Shown here: positions 22,795 through 34,484 of the stretch, piece by piece | Layout: each line of letters opens with the position of its first letter | How positions within the stretch are numbered: the first letter of the stretch is position 1 | Source of the DNA: Lithobates sylvaticus | Lineage: Eukaryota > Chordata > Amphibia > Anura > Ranidae | Length of the DNA: 64,000 nucleotides | NCBI GenBank assembly: GCA_028564925.1 | Contig: CM053029.1 | Span: forward strand, 36,630,026 to 36,694,025 | Direction of reading: 5' to 3' | Notes under the pieces: model-generated | Databases searched by the model: none | Seen by the model: the letters and a program-made list of their open reading frames with translations, nothing else | What the model was told of the DNA's origin: nothing | Program-made: the position numbers and the translations under genes

Positions 22795-23610
22795 AATATA
22801 TGATGCGACCGGCCTTTGCATTCAAACCATCATTAGTTCTAGTTAGACTTGCAGTTTTTGAAGGAACTTGGCAGGTAGGTTGTTCCAAACATCTTGGAGA
22901 ACTAAGCACAGATCTTCTGTGGAAGTCGGTTGCCTCATATCCTGCCTTATATCCTTCTGTCTCCTCATGTAATCCCAGACAGGCTCCATGATGTTGAGAT
23001 CAGGGCTCTGTGGGGGCCAAACCATCACTTACGGTCTCCTTGTTCTTTATGCTGAATTTGTTCTTAATGGCATTGGCTGTATGTTTGGGGTTGTTGTCCT
23101 GCTGCAGAATAAATTTGGGGCCAATCACGTGCCTCCCTGATGGTATGGCATGATAGATAATTATCCGTCTGTATTTCTCAGCATTGAGGACACCATTGAT
23201 CCTGACCACACCTCCAACTCCATTTGCAGAAATGCAGCCCCAAACTTGCAGGGAACCTCTCCACCATACTTCACTGTTGCCTGCAGACACTAATTATTGT
23301 ACCACTCTCCAACCCCTTTGCCAACAAACTGCCTCCTTATACAGCCAAATATTTCACATTTTGACACATCAGTTCAGAGCACCTGCTCTACATCCAAGTT
23401 CCTATGTTTTCCTGCATAGTTGAGTCACTTAGCCGTGTTTCCACGTCAGAGATATAGATTTTTGGCTTCAATTCTTCCATGAATACCACTTCTGGCCAGA
23501 GTTCTCCAGACAGTATATGGGTGCACGTGGTTCCCACTGGTTTCCGCCAGTTCTGTGCTGATGGCACTGCTGGACTTCTGATGTCAAAGGGAAGTAAGCA
23601 TGAATCAAAT
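22795..23610 (-). pseudogene. Tc1/mariner transposase, degraded, missing N-terminus
   Basis: DDE transposase of the Tc1 family. Minus-strand reading gives the fragment LARSGIHGRIEAK-like (about 23490), EVWWRGSLQVWGCISANGVGG, IGPKFILQQDNNPKHTA (second catalytic Asp) and PPQSPDLNIMEPVWDYMRRQ (third catalytic residue in E/D position), then QDVWNNLPAKFLQKL near the C-terminus. The parts are in different frames, including breaks near 23040 and 23290. The first helix-turn-helix part is missing because the sequence switches to the opposite strand at about 23610. Confidence 0.92.
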
Positions 23611-23611
23611 T

Positions 23612-23818
23612 AGCCTACATCCACAGAAGAACTGTGTTTAATTCTCCATTATGTTTGGAACAACCTATCTGCCGAGTGCTTTCAAAAGCTGTGTGCAAGT
23701 ATACCTAGAAGAACTGATAATGGTTTGAAGCCAAAGGGTGGTCACACCAACTATTAATTTGATTTCGTTTTTTTTTTTTTTTCTGTTTCCTCACTTTTGT
23801 ACATAAAAATAAACAATT
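23612..23818 (+). pseudogene. Tc1/mariner C-terminal fragment, inverted relative to its neighbour
   Basis: Plus-strand PTSTEELC-like, VWNNLSAECFQKL and [10 protein letters not shown] are the last 60 or so residues of a Tc1 transposase, followed by 3' UTR sequence ending AAAAATAAACAATTAAT. The same C-terminal segment also exists at 22795-22960 on the other strand, so the two copies face away from each other. Confidence 0.85.
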
Positions 23819-23990
<172 letters not shown>

Positions 23991-23994
23991 AAAG

Positions 23995-24762
23995 TATTAT
24001 TACTTTACAGCATTTCTTCACACCAGCCTAAAACCTTTGTACAGTACAGTAGAGATGAAAGTGTAGCTCCTTCAAAATTTGATCAATACTTGTTTACCAT
24101 AGTAAGAATTATGTATCATGTTTGTATGTAATACTTAGGTGTAAATGTAAGGCATGAGAGCCATTGAATTAGTGAGAAAAATTCCATCCTGAAGCAACTC
24201 ACTGTCGTTATATCATACTACAATGCTATCAAGCCAGCTGATGTCATCCTAAGCTGAGTCAAGATTGATTAATGCTAACATTGTGAAGTCAGACAAGTGA
24301 AATTAAAATTCTGATTGGCTGTAGCTTTTAATGGAACATCTAGCTTGGAATCTTGTAAGGAAGATCTAATATTCTCACCACCTTCTGGCGTCTTCTCATA
24401 GACTCTCTGAGTCATATTGGCCATATACAAGTATACTTGTTCATAGATGTGACTTGGCAGCCCAATATTTTTACTAGCCCCTGTGTAATGTCATAGTCTA
24501 TCTGTCTGGAATGGATTGTCTACACAGGTCTTCATTTTTCTTAGCTGTTGGTTAATTTAGTTGACCAGGCCCTATGAGCCAAATTATGGAATTTAGAATA
24601 GAAACACAGAAAAATAGAAACTCAATGGCAGAAAAATGACTTGACTGTATTTTATTTTTTAATTATTTTTTTGTTTTTTCTGCTGTTATGTGACTATAGA
24701 TCTATGTTTGTCCTAGGCATGTTTGATGCCATATACTGTTGACTGTCTCACTACTAGACATG
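23995..24762. other. Possible unique sequence, nothing recognised
   Basis: Moderately AT-rich, without long open frames, direct or inverted repeats, or known element ends. This is the best candidate in the window for non-repetitive host DNA, but that rests only on failing to recognise anything. Confidence 0.35.
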
Positions 24763-25110
24763 TGCATTCATTTTCGTCCGAATGCATTTTCATCCGAATT
24801 TCAGGTATTTTCGTTAAAGTAAACAAATACTTTCTAGAATTACTTTTTAACTTTCCTCCAGTTTGAGGTCATGTCCCCGTGTTCTTGATTTTGATTTAAT
24901 ATTGAAAAAACTCCCCTCCTGAACCTTATTTACCCCCTTGATGTATTTAATGGTTTAAATCAGGCCTCCCCTTTCCCTTCTTTCCTCCAGACTGTACATT
25001 TTAAGTTCCTGAAGTCTCTCTCAATGTGTTTTATCCCCCAAACCTTTCACCGTTTTTATGTCTCCTGGGTACTCACCCTCCGTCATATTGTCCCCTTTCG
25101 CTGCACAGAA
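24763..25110 (-). pseudogene. MITE end plus CR1/L2-clade LINE C-terminal scrap
   Basis: 24763-24835 (CTAGACATGTGCATTCATTT, GTCCGAATGCATTTTC) is a MITE-like terminus. From 24840 to 25110 the minus strand encodes scattered pieces such as RGDLI-like, GVNKVQEG-like and SRTRGHD-like residues, the pattern at the C-terminus of CR1/L2-group reverse transcriptases. It is heavily mutated and short. Confidence 0.5.
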
Positions 25111-25692
25111 CAAGGTGATCCCATGTAGAAGGAAGAGAGGTAAAAGTAGACGGACTTCCATCCTCTAAGGTTGAGCACCGAGCAATGAAAGAAACCTAAA
25201 CTGCTGCAACTGGTGAAAAATATGTTTTTCAGTAGAAGGGGTTGGAGGAATTCTATAGATCATATCTGACAGATATTTGGTTATAATTAGAAAACATGTC
25301 AGGTCCCTAAAGAATAAAAAAAGGCATTTCCGTAAATACAAACAGCTAAATATCACCTGCCCACTGTGCTGACATCAACTACAACTGGATATACAGGTTA
25401 TCCTTAGATAAAATCACAACAGAATAGATGTATTTCTAAAGCCATATATTTTTGTAGGGATGAGAGAAGCAGCATATTTTCACTTGTATGCGTTTCTGTC
25501 CTTAAAGCCAAACATGGTGGTTGATTTACTAAAGGCAAGTAGACATCATTCTCATTACTAGTGCAGTTGTTCCAGAGCTTAGTTACATAGTTGGGGAAGG
25601 TTGCATAAAGACAATAGTCCATCCAGTTCAACCTGTGTAGGTGTACTTATGTCAGTGAATTGGGGAATAAAACTCTAAAGCAATAAATATAA
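25111..25692. other. Mostly unassigned sequence with a MITE scrap
   Basis: No gene. 25515-25640 contains TTGATTTACTAAAGGCAAG and AGTTACATAGTTGGGGAAGGTTG, split-matched to the dispersed repeat also seen at 54965-55195. The remainder shows nothing. Confidence 0.35.
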
Positions 25693-27309
25693 AAAATGTA
25701 GCGCTAAAGTAAACACAATATAATAAAAGCGAATACCAAACAAATGAAAAGCACATGTGGCGTGAAAATAAGAATAAGCACAATATAATGAAGTGAATAC
25801 CAATCAAATATATAACACATGTGACGTGGAGGTGGGGATGACCCAAATGAAGTCCAAATGGGGGCTAAATAAATGGGAGTGAACCCAAAATGAGTGAGAA
25901 ACAAATAAATAATAAAAGTCCAAATAAGTCAAATTCTAATTACAATACAATTCTAGAGCATGAAAAGGCTGGACAGTGGTGTCTTATACAACTTGACAGA
26001 TGGTGTAGAGAGATTGAATACTCTTACCACAAAGGTTGGATACAACTGCCATACGACATTGTAAACGGGGGGGGGGGGGGGGGGTTACAACTGCGCAAAC
26101 CAAAAAATGGGGGGGGGGAGAGAGCTGTAATAAATCGGCTAGGCAACAATGACAACCAATGCCGCAGCCACCATCAAGGTGTTCGCACACCAAAAGTCAA
26201 TGAGAATAAATATATAAATAATGGGGCGCTATAGGAGAGGAGAGTCAGAGCCTGGTGACGTTTCAGCTGTGTGGGATCTCGGCCGGGAGCCCACACTGTG
26301 TGTTTTTTTCATCCACCGCTGCATTAACTCTGCATGTATTGTAAGTTATTTATTGCTTATATCTATTAAATCTTTTAAATACTACACAATGGATTGCATC
26401 AATCTGTTTGCCCACATGTCCGCCTGAGAGGAGCTGGCAGGGACCCAGTCAGAGGAACAGATCCTGAGGAGCCCCGTAAGGTTGTTTTTCCTTACCTTTA
26501 AGGTAAGGGGTTGGGGGAAACAGCCCAGGACACCTGCATGAAAAGGAGCACTACGGTTTACCCTTAAAGACTATCACAAATATAAAAATCCATCACCTCA
26601 CCGGGAGATTGTTTATGAATTGTGCACTTTATATGGGACTATCCGTTTGATTGCACAGGACTTGCTTTTTACACTTTTATCCTGGACTCACGGCATTATA
26701 TTTACCTACACAGGTTTATTTGTGTTTTTTTTTTGCACAGGTGCATTTATTCACGGTTTGCTTTTTGCACTAATGATATTTTTTAAATTGTATTATTGCA
26801 TATACACGTCATTCGCCATTGTTTATCTGATTATTTATTGTCACTTTTAGCTTTTATTGTGCACCTTTTTATCTTTCTTGGACACAAGGGATATTGATTT
26901 ATACTCACTTGATGTTGTTTGTATAGCCCATTTGGTATTTGATGCTATACTCCTTGTTCTATTGCATTAATTCCTTTGGACGCTGTGTCTGGAGCCACCC
27001 TTGCTGGATGATCCCCCTTGGAGTGGTGGACGTTTATCAGCGCCACATTTGTATCTTAATATTAATTTTAATGCACTCTTGTTATTATTCCTATTAGCCT
27101 TTCCACTTATTTATGCTAGCGCCCATTATTTATATATTTCTATATATTTATTCTCATTGCCATACGACATTGTATCTTGTAGGCTTGTGCGCTAAACCTC
27201 TTGCGTTGGAGGATACCGGATCAGGCAGGCAGGAACCAGGCAACAGAGAGGAAGGACAGCACGATCGATGGACAGCATGCAACCAAGCCGAGAACTCCCA
27301 AACGATCCA
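25693..27309. repeat. Left arm of a widely separated inverted repeat (interrupted)
   Basis: 25693-26063 and 27175-27309 together are the inverted counterpart of 37390-37912. Matching blocks include TGTAGCGCTAAAGT at the outer tip, AGATGGTGTAGAGAGATT, GGCTTGTGCGCTAAACC and GAACTCCCAAACGATCCA at the inner edge. The arm is split by a 1.1 kb insertion (26064-27157) and ends where the chromovirus LTR begins at 27310. Confidence 0.88.
26064..27157. mobile_element. 1.1 kb insertion with a 17-bp target-site duplication
   Basis: TGCCATACGACATTGTA occurs at 26047-26063 and again at 27158-27174, while the intact opposite arm has the site once, so this is a true insertion. It starts with long G runs (26067-26085 and 26109-26118). 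Most of it is bounded by inverted ends, TGAGAATAAATATATAAATAAT at about 26199 and ATTATTTATATA-TTTATTCTCAT at 27124-27157 (shown in parts). It encodes nothing recognisable. The long duplication suggests target-primed retrotransposition. Confidence 0.75.
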
Positions 27310-27509
27310 TGTCACGTACCTTAAGGCAGAGCCCGGAGTGCAGGGAGCGGCCCCTCGTAAACCCCTGGTTCGGGAACCCCTGGTAGGTATGACAGGGGCT
27401 CGGGAGCACAGAGGAGCACAAGTGCCTGGCTGGTAAGCTGAGTAGAGGGCTGAAGGTCTGTGCAGAGCTGGAACCAGGAGATGTCCTGTAGTCCGGGAGC
27501 AGGAAACAG

Positions 27510-27985
27510 GCAGGTGATGTGTAGCAGACACAAGGAGGTGTCCTGTAGTCCAGCAGCAGGAAGCAAACAGGTAATGTGCAGCAGACACAAGGAGGTGTCC
27601 TGTAGTCCAGCAGCAGGAAGCAAACAGGTAATGTGCAGCAGACACAAGGAGGTGTCCTGTAGTCCAGCAGCAGGAAGCAAACAGGTAATGTGCAGCAGAC
27701 ACAAGGAGGTGTCCTGTAGTCCAGCAGCAGGAAGCAAACAGGTAATGTGCAGCAGACACAAGGAGGTGTCCTGTAGTCCAGCAGCAGGAAGCAAACAGGT
27801 AATGTGCAGCAGACACAAGGAGGTGTCCTGTAGTCCAGCAGCAGGAAGCAAACAGGTATGTGCAGCAGACACAAGGAGGTGTCCTGTAGTCCAGCAGCAG
27901 GAAGCAAACAGGTAATGTGCAGCAGACACAAGGAGGTGTCCTGTAGTCCAGCAGCAGGAAGCAAACAGGTATGTGCAGCAGACAC
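27510..27985. repeat. 57-bp minisatellite in the 3' LTR
   Basis: Eight or so near-identical units with the core CAGACACAAGGAGGTGTCCT, then GTAGTCCAGCAGCAGGAAGC. Unit length 57 is a multiple of three, so all frames stay open on both strands and produce long apparent proteins that are artefacts. Confidence 0.95.
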
Positions 27986-28413
27986 AAACAGGCAGATCAA
28001 ACACAGGGGGAATATCCAAGAGAGTAGTCAAAGTCCAGAGCCAGGATCGGGGCAGGCAGAGATCAGAGGAGTCAGAGGCAAGCCAAGTTCAGCACGGATC
28101 AGATAGGTCAGGTTCTACAGGTCACAGGGTCAACACAGGAAACGCTGTTGATCGGGCAGCAAGGCAGCAATGACTGGGTCTGGTTTAAATAGTGCTCTTG
28201 GCGCCAAACAGTGTCAGAGTGGCCGTGCGCGTGCTCCCGTGCGTGCCCGGCGCCGCGCGTGCACGTGCATGTTCCCGTGCACGCTCCCGCGCGTCTGTGC
28301 GCGCTGTCAGCCGCGCTATTGCGCCTGTGTGGCTGCAGAGGGCCCGGTCTGAACCGGGAGATTCTCCTGTTCCTGGGGATGTTGGGAGATCTGCTGGAGG
28401 GGCTTTCCTGACA

Positions 28414-31400
28414 TTGCCCCCCTCCAATGGGCAGCCTTCGGATGCCCAACTGGGCCCACTTACTCGGGTTGGCCCTCTTGAAGGCCGAGATCAGCCTCTG
28501 GGCATGGATGTTGGCCTCTGGCTCCCAAGAATTCTCCTCTGGCCCATAGCCCTTCCACTTTACGAGGTACTGAACCTGGCCACGTCTCTTCCTGCAGTCC
28601 ACAATAGTCTCTACTTCAAATTCTTCTTCACCATCGATCAGCACAGGTTCAGGAGGGCCCGTATTCCGGTTGGCAAAGGGATCTGAAGTTGAAGGCTTTA
28701 GGAGAGCTACGTGAAAAACTGGATGGATTCTGAATGAATCAGGCAGCTTTAGTTCATAGGCCACATTGTTGATCTTCCTGGTTACGGGAAAAGGACCCAC
28801 AAACTTTGGCCCCAATTTCCTAGAAGGGCACGCCAGTTTCAGGTTCTGAGTAGACAGCCAGACCAAGTCTCCTGGCTTTAGGTTGAGGTCCCCTCTCCTC
28901 CTCTTGTCAAATATCGCCTTATTACGTTCCTGAGTCTTCTGCATTGTTTCCTGGAGCAATTTGTTTTTGGTGCTGAAAAAATTTAGGGTTTCCTGAGCTG
29001 CTGGTACCGAGCATTCTGGAATGCTATTGGACAGGAACAGGGGATGAAAGCCGTAATTCGAAAAAAAATGGAGACTGGTTGGTTGCAGAATGAACAGAGT
29101 TATTGTAGGCGAATTCAGCAAGAGGTAGGAGGGGGACCCAGTTGTCTTGGGAAAAACATGAGTAGCATCGCAGGTATTGTTCCAGGGTCTGGTTGGTCCG
29201 TTCGGTTTGGCCGTTGGTCTGTGGATGGTAGGCGGAAGAGAACAGGAGATCAATCTTCAGGGCCGCACATAGCGCCCTCCAGAACCTGGACGTAAATTGT
29301 ACCCCTCGGTCAGACACGATGTTGGCAGGGATTCCGTGGAGCCTCACGATCTCCTTAATGAAGACCCTTGCGGTCTCAGGAGCCGAGGGGGTGCCTTTCA
29401 TTGGTAGAAAGTGGGCCATCTTAGAGAACCTGTCTACTACCACAAAGATGGTTGTACAGTCTTCAGACGGGGGAAGTTCGACAATGAAGTCCATGGAGAT
29501 CATCCTCCATGGCTTCTCCGGGACCGGAAGGGGGTTCAGTAAGCCCCAGGCCCTTGTCTTGCTGCCCTTGTTTTGGTTGCATGTGGTACATGATTCTACG
29601 TATGCCCTGCAGTCCTTCAGGAGGTTGGGCCACCAGAAGGTGCGTAGGATAAGGTCGGAGGTCTTACGTGCTCCAAAGTGGCCAGCCAATTTGTGGTCGT
29701 GGCAGGACTTCAGGGCGGCCACCCGTACTTGTTGGGGTACAAAGATCTTCTCCTCATGCCACAGCAGACCATCCCTGGGCTGTAAGACACTGTCTGGCCG
29801 GTGAGGGGTTACTGCAGAGGCTTGCTTGATCTGAGACAGAAGATCCTCATGCAGCAGGAGGAAATTACCTGGGGTGAGTATGGTGTCTGGAGGTGGCGGA
29901 ACTGCGGACTCACTGAACATTCGGGAGAGTGCATCAGGCTTGGTATTCTTGGAACCCGGCCTGTAGGTAATATGGAAAGAAAATCGTGTGAAGAAGAGTG
30001 CCCATCTAGCCTGGCGCGGTTTCAATCTCTTGGCTACCTTCAAATATTCCAGATTTTTGTGGTCCATGTAGACCAGGATAGGATGGGCAGCTCCTTCCAG
30101 GAGGTAATGCCACTCCTCGAGTGAGGCCTTAATGGCCAATAGTTCTCTATCCCCGACGTCGTAATTCCTCTCTACTTCGGTCAATTTGCGAGAGAAGAAG
30201 GCCACCGGGTGGAGGAGCGCTTTGGGGCCTTGCCTCTGGGAGAGAACTGTCCCTACCGCCACTTCAGAGGCGTCAACCTCCAGGATGTAAGGAAGCGCCG
30301 GGTCTGGATGCTTCAGAACTGAGGCCGACACAAACTGATCCTTTAATGTTGAAAAGGCCGACTGAGCCTCTGTGGACCACTGAAACTTGGTACCTCGCTT
30401 GGTCAATCTCGTGATGGGGGCGATGATGTTAGAAAACCCCTTGATAAACTTGCGATAGAAATTTGCGAATCCTACGAACCGCTGAATTCCCTTCTTGTCC
30501 GTAGGGGCAGGCCAGTCCAGGATGGCCGACACTTTTTGTGGATCCATCTTAATTCCGTCTACAGAGATGACCAGGCCTAGGAACTGGATACTCTGGCGTT
30601 CGAACTCGCACTTTTCAGGCTTAGCATACAGACCATGCTGGCGGAGACGGGTTAAGACCTTCTTGACGTGTTCCCTGTGAGCAGGCAAAGAGGGGGAGAA
30701 AATCAAAATGTCATCCAGGTAGACTATAACAAATAGGCCAAGATAATCTCTAAAAATGTCATTTACAAAGTGCTGAAAAGTCGCAGGGGCGTTGCAGAGC
30801 CCAAACGGCATCACAAGGTACTCATAGTGTCCGAAGCGGGTGCGAAAGGCAGTCTTCCATTCGTCCCCGCTTCGGATACGGACCAGGGTATATGCCCCAC
30901 GGAGGTCCAGTTTGGTGAACACCACAGCTGTTCCAAGTCTCTGGAACAGTTCCGGTACCAGGGGCAAAGGGTACGTTCTTGATTGTGATTTTGTTTAAGT
31001 CCCGATAATCTACGCAGGGGCGTAGAGAATGGTCCTTCTTTTCCACGAAGAAAATCCCTGCTCCGGCTGGGGACATGGAAGGACGTATAAACCCCTTCCT
31101 CAGGTTGTCATCAATGTACGTCTTGAGAGTCTCTAGTTCCAATCCTGTTAAAGGAAATATTCTCCCGAAAGGGATCTCTGCTCCTGGTAGGAGTTCAACT
31201 GGGCAATCATAGGGCCTGTGTGGGGGGAGTGTCTCTGCCCCTTTTTGGCTGAACACATCCAGGAAGCTGTGGTAATCTTCTGGGACAGCCCTACGGGCCT
31301 CAACGTCGACCTCCAGACAGAACAGAGAAGGTGGAACGTTGGTGGTCCCTTGTAGGCAGTGCTGAAAACAGTAGGGTGAGAGGAAGCGGATGTCCCCTGT

Positions 31401-32705
31401 GGGCCAGTCAATTTGAGGATTATGGGCCTTGAGCCAGGGTATGCCCAGGATCACAGGGAAAAGAGGGGACTCAATGATGTCCAAGCAGAGTAGCTCACTG
31501 TGGTTACCCGAAATGGTGGCATGTAAGGGAACCGTCTCTTGGGTCACAGGCCCCGATTTGATAGCTGACCCGTCGGCTAGATGTACCGACAGTCCCCTGG
31601 CTCTGGGACGTAGAGGGACCTGGAACTTGCGGGCAAATGTCTGGTCCATGAATCCACTACAGGCTCCAGAGTCAATTATGGCGGGGACCAGAGTATTCCC
31701 TCCTGGGAGCTGTAGGGAAAGGGAGACAGTCAGGTGAGAGGCATTGCTAAGTACTGCAGGCAGAACAGTGGAAGACAGAGAGGAGTGCTTACAGAACTTC
31801 GCAGGGCAGGACCTCACATAATGTCCGGGTTCTCCGCAGTAAAGGCACAGGTTCTGGATCCGCCTGCGTTGTCGCTCTTCTGAAGTAAGTGATGGGCGGA
31901 GGACGCCTAGCTGCATAGGTTCCGAAGATACAGTCATGGAGCGGGCAGACGGGTTAGGTACCCGGGGTAACATCCATACAGGATGAGAGGGGCCCATTGT
32001 GCGTTCAGTCCTACGCTCCCTCAGACGCCTGTCAATCTGGGTGGACAGGTTGATCAAGTCTTCAAGAGTCTCTGGGATGCCCACTCTGGCCAACTCGTCC
32101 TTTAAGGATTCGGAGAGGCCCAGGTGGAACTGGTGACGCAAGGCTGCGTCGTTCCAGTTCGTGTCAGCGCTCCAACGCCTGAACTCGGATGCGTAATCCT
32201 CTGCCGCACTACGGCCTTGTTGCAGTGCTAACAATGCTGCTTCCGCGGTTGCTGCCTGTTGAGGGTCTTCATAGAGGACGTTCATCACCTGGAAGAAGGC
32301 ACTTAGGTTGGTGAGACATTCATGCTTCTGTTCCACCAGACGGTGGGCCCAGGCCTGGGGCTCACCTTGTAGTAGTGAGACCACAAACCCCACCTTGGTG
32401 GACTCAAGAGAGAAAGTTCTGGGTTGAAGAGCAAAAAAGAGTTCATAGGCGTTGCGGAACGCCCTATATTTACTCCGGTCCCCGGAGAATCTTTCAGGAG
32501 TGGGGACCTTGGGCTCAGGAGGCAGCATGACCACTGATGGTGTGGAAGATGCACCAGGTGCAGAGGTACCTGAGGTGGCTAGGACCTGCACGCGTTCCTC
32601 TAGGCGGGAGTACCCTTCTTGTAGGGCCTTGACGGCCTGTGTCAATCCGGCCAGGTGACGGCACAAGTCCTCCATGGCCGTGGCTCCCTGCGTGGGCTCA
32701 GTCAT
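28414..32705 (-). mobile_element. Chromovirus gag-pol coding region (fossil)
   Basis: Order on the minus strand: gag from 32705 (MTEPTQGA), with a capsid-like PERFSGDRSKYRAFRNAYEL segment that resembles vertebrate RTL/PEG10 proteins; zinc knuckle CLYCGEPGHYVRSC (about 31820-31850); protease IIDSGACSGF (about 31660); reverse transcriptase with VIVYLDDILIFS (about 30715); RNase H (about 30340-29900); integrase zinc region and DDE core (about 29710-29150); and a C-terminal chromodomain with YLVKWKGYGPEENSWEP (about 28580-28530), which can direct integration to marked chromatin. Gag and pol appear to share one frame. The region is not whole. Confidence 0.93.
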
Positions 32706-32914
32706 GGCTGCCCAATACTGTCACGTACCTTAAGGCAGAGCCCGGAGTGCAGGGAGCGGCCCCTCGTAAACCCCTGGTTCGGAAACCCCTGGTAGGTATG
32801 ACAGGGGCTCGGGAGCACAGAGGAGCACAAGTGCCTGGCTGGTAAGCTGAGTAGAGGGCTGAAGGTCTGTGCAGAGCTGGAACCAGGAGAAGTCCTGTAG
32901 TCCGGGAGCAGGAA

Positions 32915-33440
32915 GCAAACAGGTAATGTGCAGCAGACACAAGGAGGTGTCCTGTAGTCCAGCAGCAGGAAGCAAACAGGTAATGTGCAGCAGACACAAG
33001 GAGGTGTCCTGTAGTCCAGCAGCAGGAAGCAAACTGGTAATGTGCAGCAGACACAAGGAGGTGTCCTGTAGTCCAGCAGCAGGAAGCAAACAGGTGATGT
33101 GCAGCAGACACAAGGAGGTGTCCTGTAGTCCAGCAGCAGGAAGCAAACAGGTAATGTGCAGCAGACACAAGGAGGTGTCCTGTAGTCCAGCAGCAGGAAG
33201 CAAACAGGTAATGTGCAGCAGACACAAGGAGGTGTCCTGTAGTCCAGCAGCAGGAAGCAAACAGGTAATGTGCAGCAGACACAAGGAGGTGTCCTGTAGT
33301 CCAGCAGCAGGAAGCAAACAGGTAATGTGCAGCAGACACAAGGAGGTGTCCTGTAGTCCAGCAGCAGGAAGCAAACAGGTAATGTGCAGCAGACACAAGG
33401 AGGTGTCCTGTAGTCCAGCAGCAGGAAGCAAACAGGTACA
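32915..33440. repeat. 57-bp minisatellite in the 5' LTR
   Basis: The same unit as at 27510-27985, here about nine copies, at the same place in the other LTR. Copy number differs by about one between the LTRs, so the array was present in the element before insertion or in both LTR copies from the start. Confidence 0.95.
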
Positions 33441-33533
33441 GGTCTGGCAGCAGACACAGACAGGCAGATCAGGCACAGGAGGGGCATATCAAGAGAGTAG
33501 TCAAAGTCCAGAGCCGGGATCGGGGCAGGCAGA

Positions 33534-34315
33534 GAGAGTAAAAAACAAAAGAAAAATATATAAATAATAGAAAACAAAGTCCAAAGACGACTGCAAGATC
33601 AAGCCAAGTTTCAGCACGGATCAGATAGGTCAGGTTTACAGGTCACAGGGCCTTGACTTTTCTCCACAGTCTGGTAAGCCTGCAATCTTTCTGGTGGAGG
33701 GTCTTCACAAGCACTTGTCACTTTAAATCTGAATCTACACAAAGTCACCATCTCTCAACACGTGGAAGTCATTTACTGCTGGACTAGATTGATCTTGCAG
33801 TCGTCTTTGGACTTTGTTTTCTATTATTTATATATTTTTCAACTTTTGTTTTTTACTCTATATATATTTCTTTGGGTCATTATACCAGTTCACTCCGACA
33901 TTTATTAATGCATGGTATAATTTAATCCGATAATTTGTTGGATTAATATTTCCATCACTCACTTATGTTTGTTGGGTTACCATATAGCCCATTTGATTAA
34001 TTTTTTGTATTGTACATCATTTATATGTTGCACACTAGGTTCACTGAATTTTGCTGTATTTGATTGCTATAACTGCTATAGGTACCTAGTAATCCTATTT
34101 ATTTTCATAAGTCACTTTTCACCCTTAACGAGTGAGGTGTATGCACTGATACTGATACCAAGGTTTGGCATTAATTAGTGTTGTTTTTCTTAGATATAAT
34201 GTAGCGCAGCCTTTTTTAATCTTACTTTGTATATGCTTATCACATTCCGGTTGCAGCTTTTAGGTTTATCTTATTTTTAGCTTTTTTTGTCCAGCGCAAT
34301 TTTTTCTTTGTACTC
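33534..34315. mobile_element. Compound insertion in the chromovirus 5' LTR
   Basis: TACAGGTCACAGGG is present at 33637-33650 and again at 34316-34329, flanking a 665-bp insertion (33651-34315) of AT-rich, non-coding DNA. A separate 67-bp block at 33534-33600 is the inverse complement of 33791-33858 inside that insertion (CAAAGTCCAAAGACGACTGC on one side, its complement on the other). So part of the insertion was copied in inverse orientation into the LTR upstream of it. Confidence 0.75.
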
Positions 34316-34484
34316 TACAGGTCACAGGGTCAACACAGGAAACGCTGTTGATCGGGCAGCAAGGCAGCAATGACTGGGTCTGGTTTAAATAGCGCTCTTG
34401 GCGCCAAACAGTGTCAGAGTGGCCGTGCGCGCGCTCCCGCGCGCGCCCGGCGCGTGCTCGTGCATGTTCCCGTGCGCGCTCGTG

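Larger units (their letters stand above)
27310..34484 (-). mobile_element. Ty3/Gypsy chromovirus (broken, fairly young)
   Basis: A minus-strand chromovirus of the vertebrate sushi type. The 3' LTR is 27310-28413 and the 5' LTR region 32719-34484; LTR ends are TGTCA...TGACA, with a purine-rich tract next to the 3' LTR at 28415-28430. The LTRs are nearly identical where they align, so the insertion is recent on a family scale. The copy is broken, with about three or four interruptions, and its 5' LTR carries another insertion (33534-34315). It sits in the left arm of the 25.7-37.9 kb inverted repeat and its right side runs into the hairpin at 34485. Confidence 0.9.

Noticed and set aside
27154-28106. 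Several overlapping open frames of 150-277 codons on both strands, with cysteine/leucine-rich repeats
   Set aside because: They are produced by the 57-bp minisatellite, whose length is a multiple of three, so stops are absent in many frames. The same artefact occurs at 32698-33577.
28170-28686. Plus-strand open frames of 60-164 codons in the chromovirus LTR/integrase region
   Set aside because: Antisense shadows of the CpG-rich LTR and of the chromodomain region.
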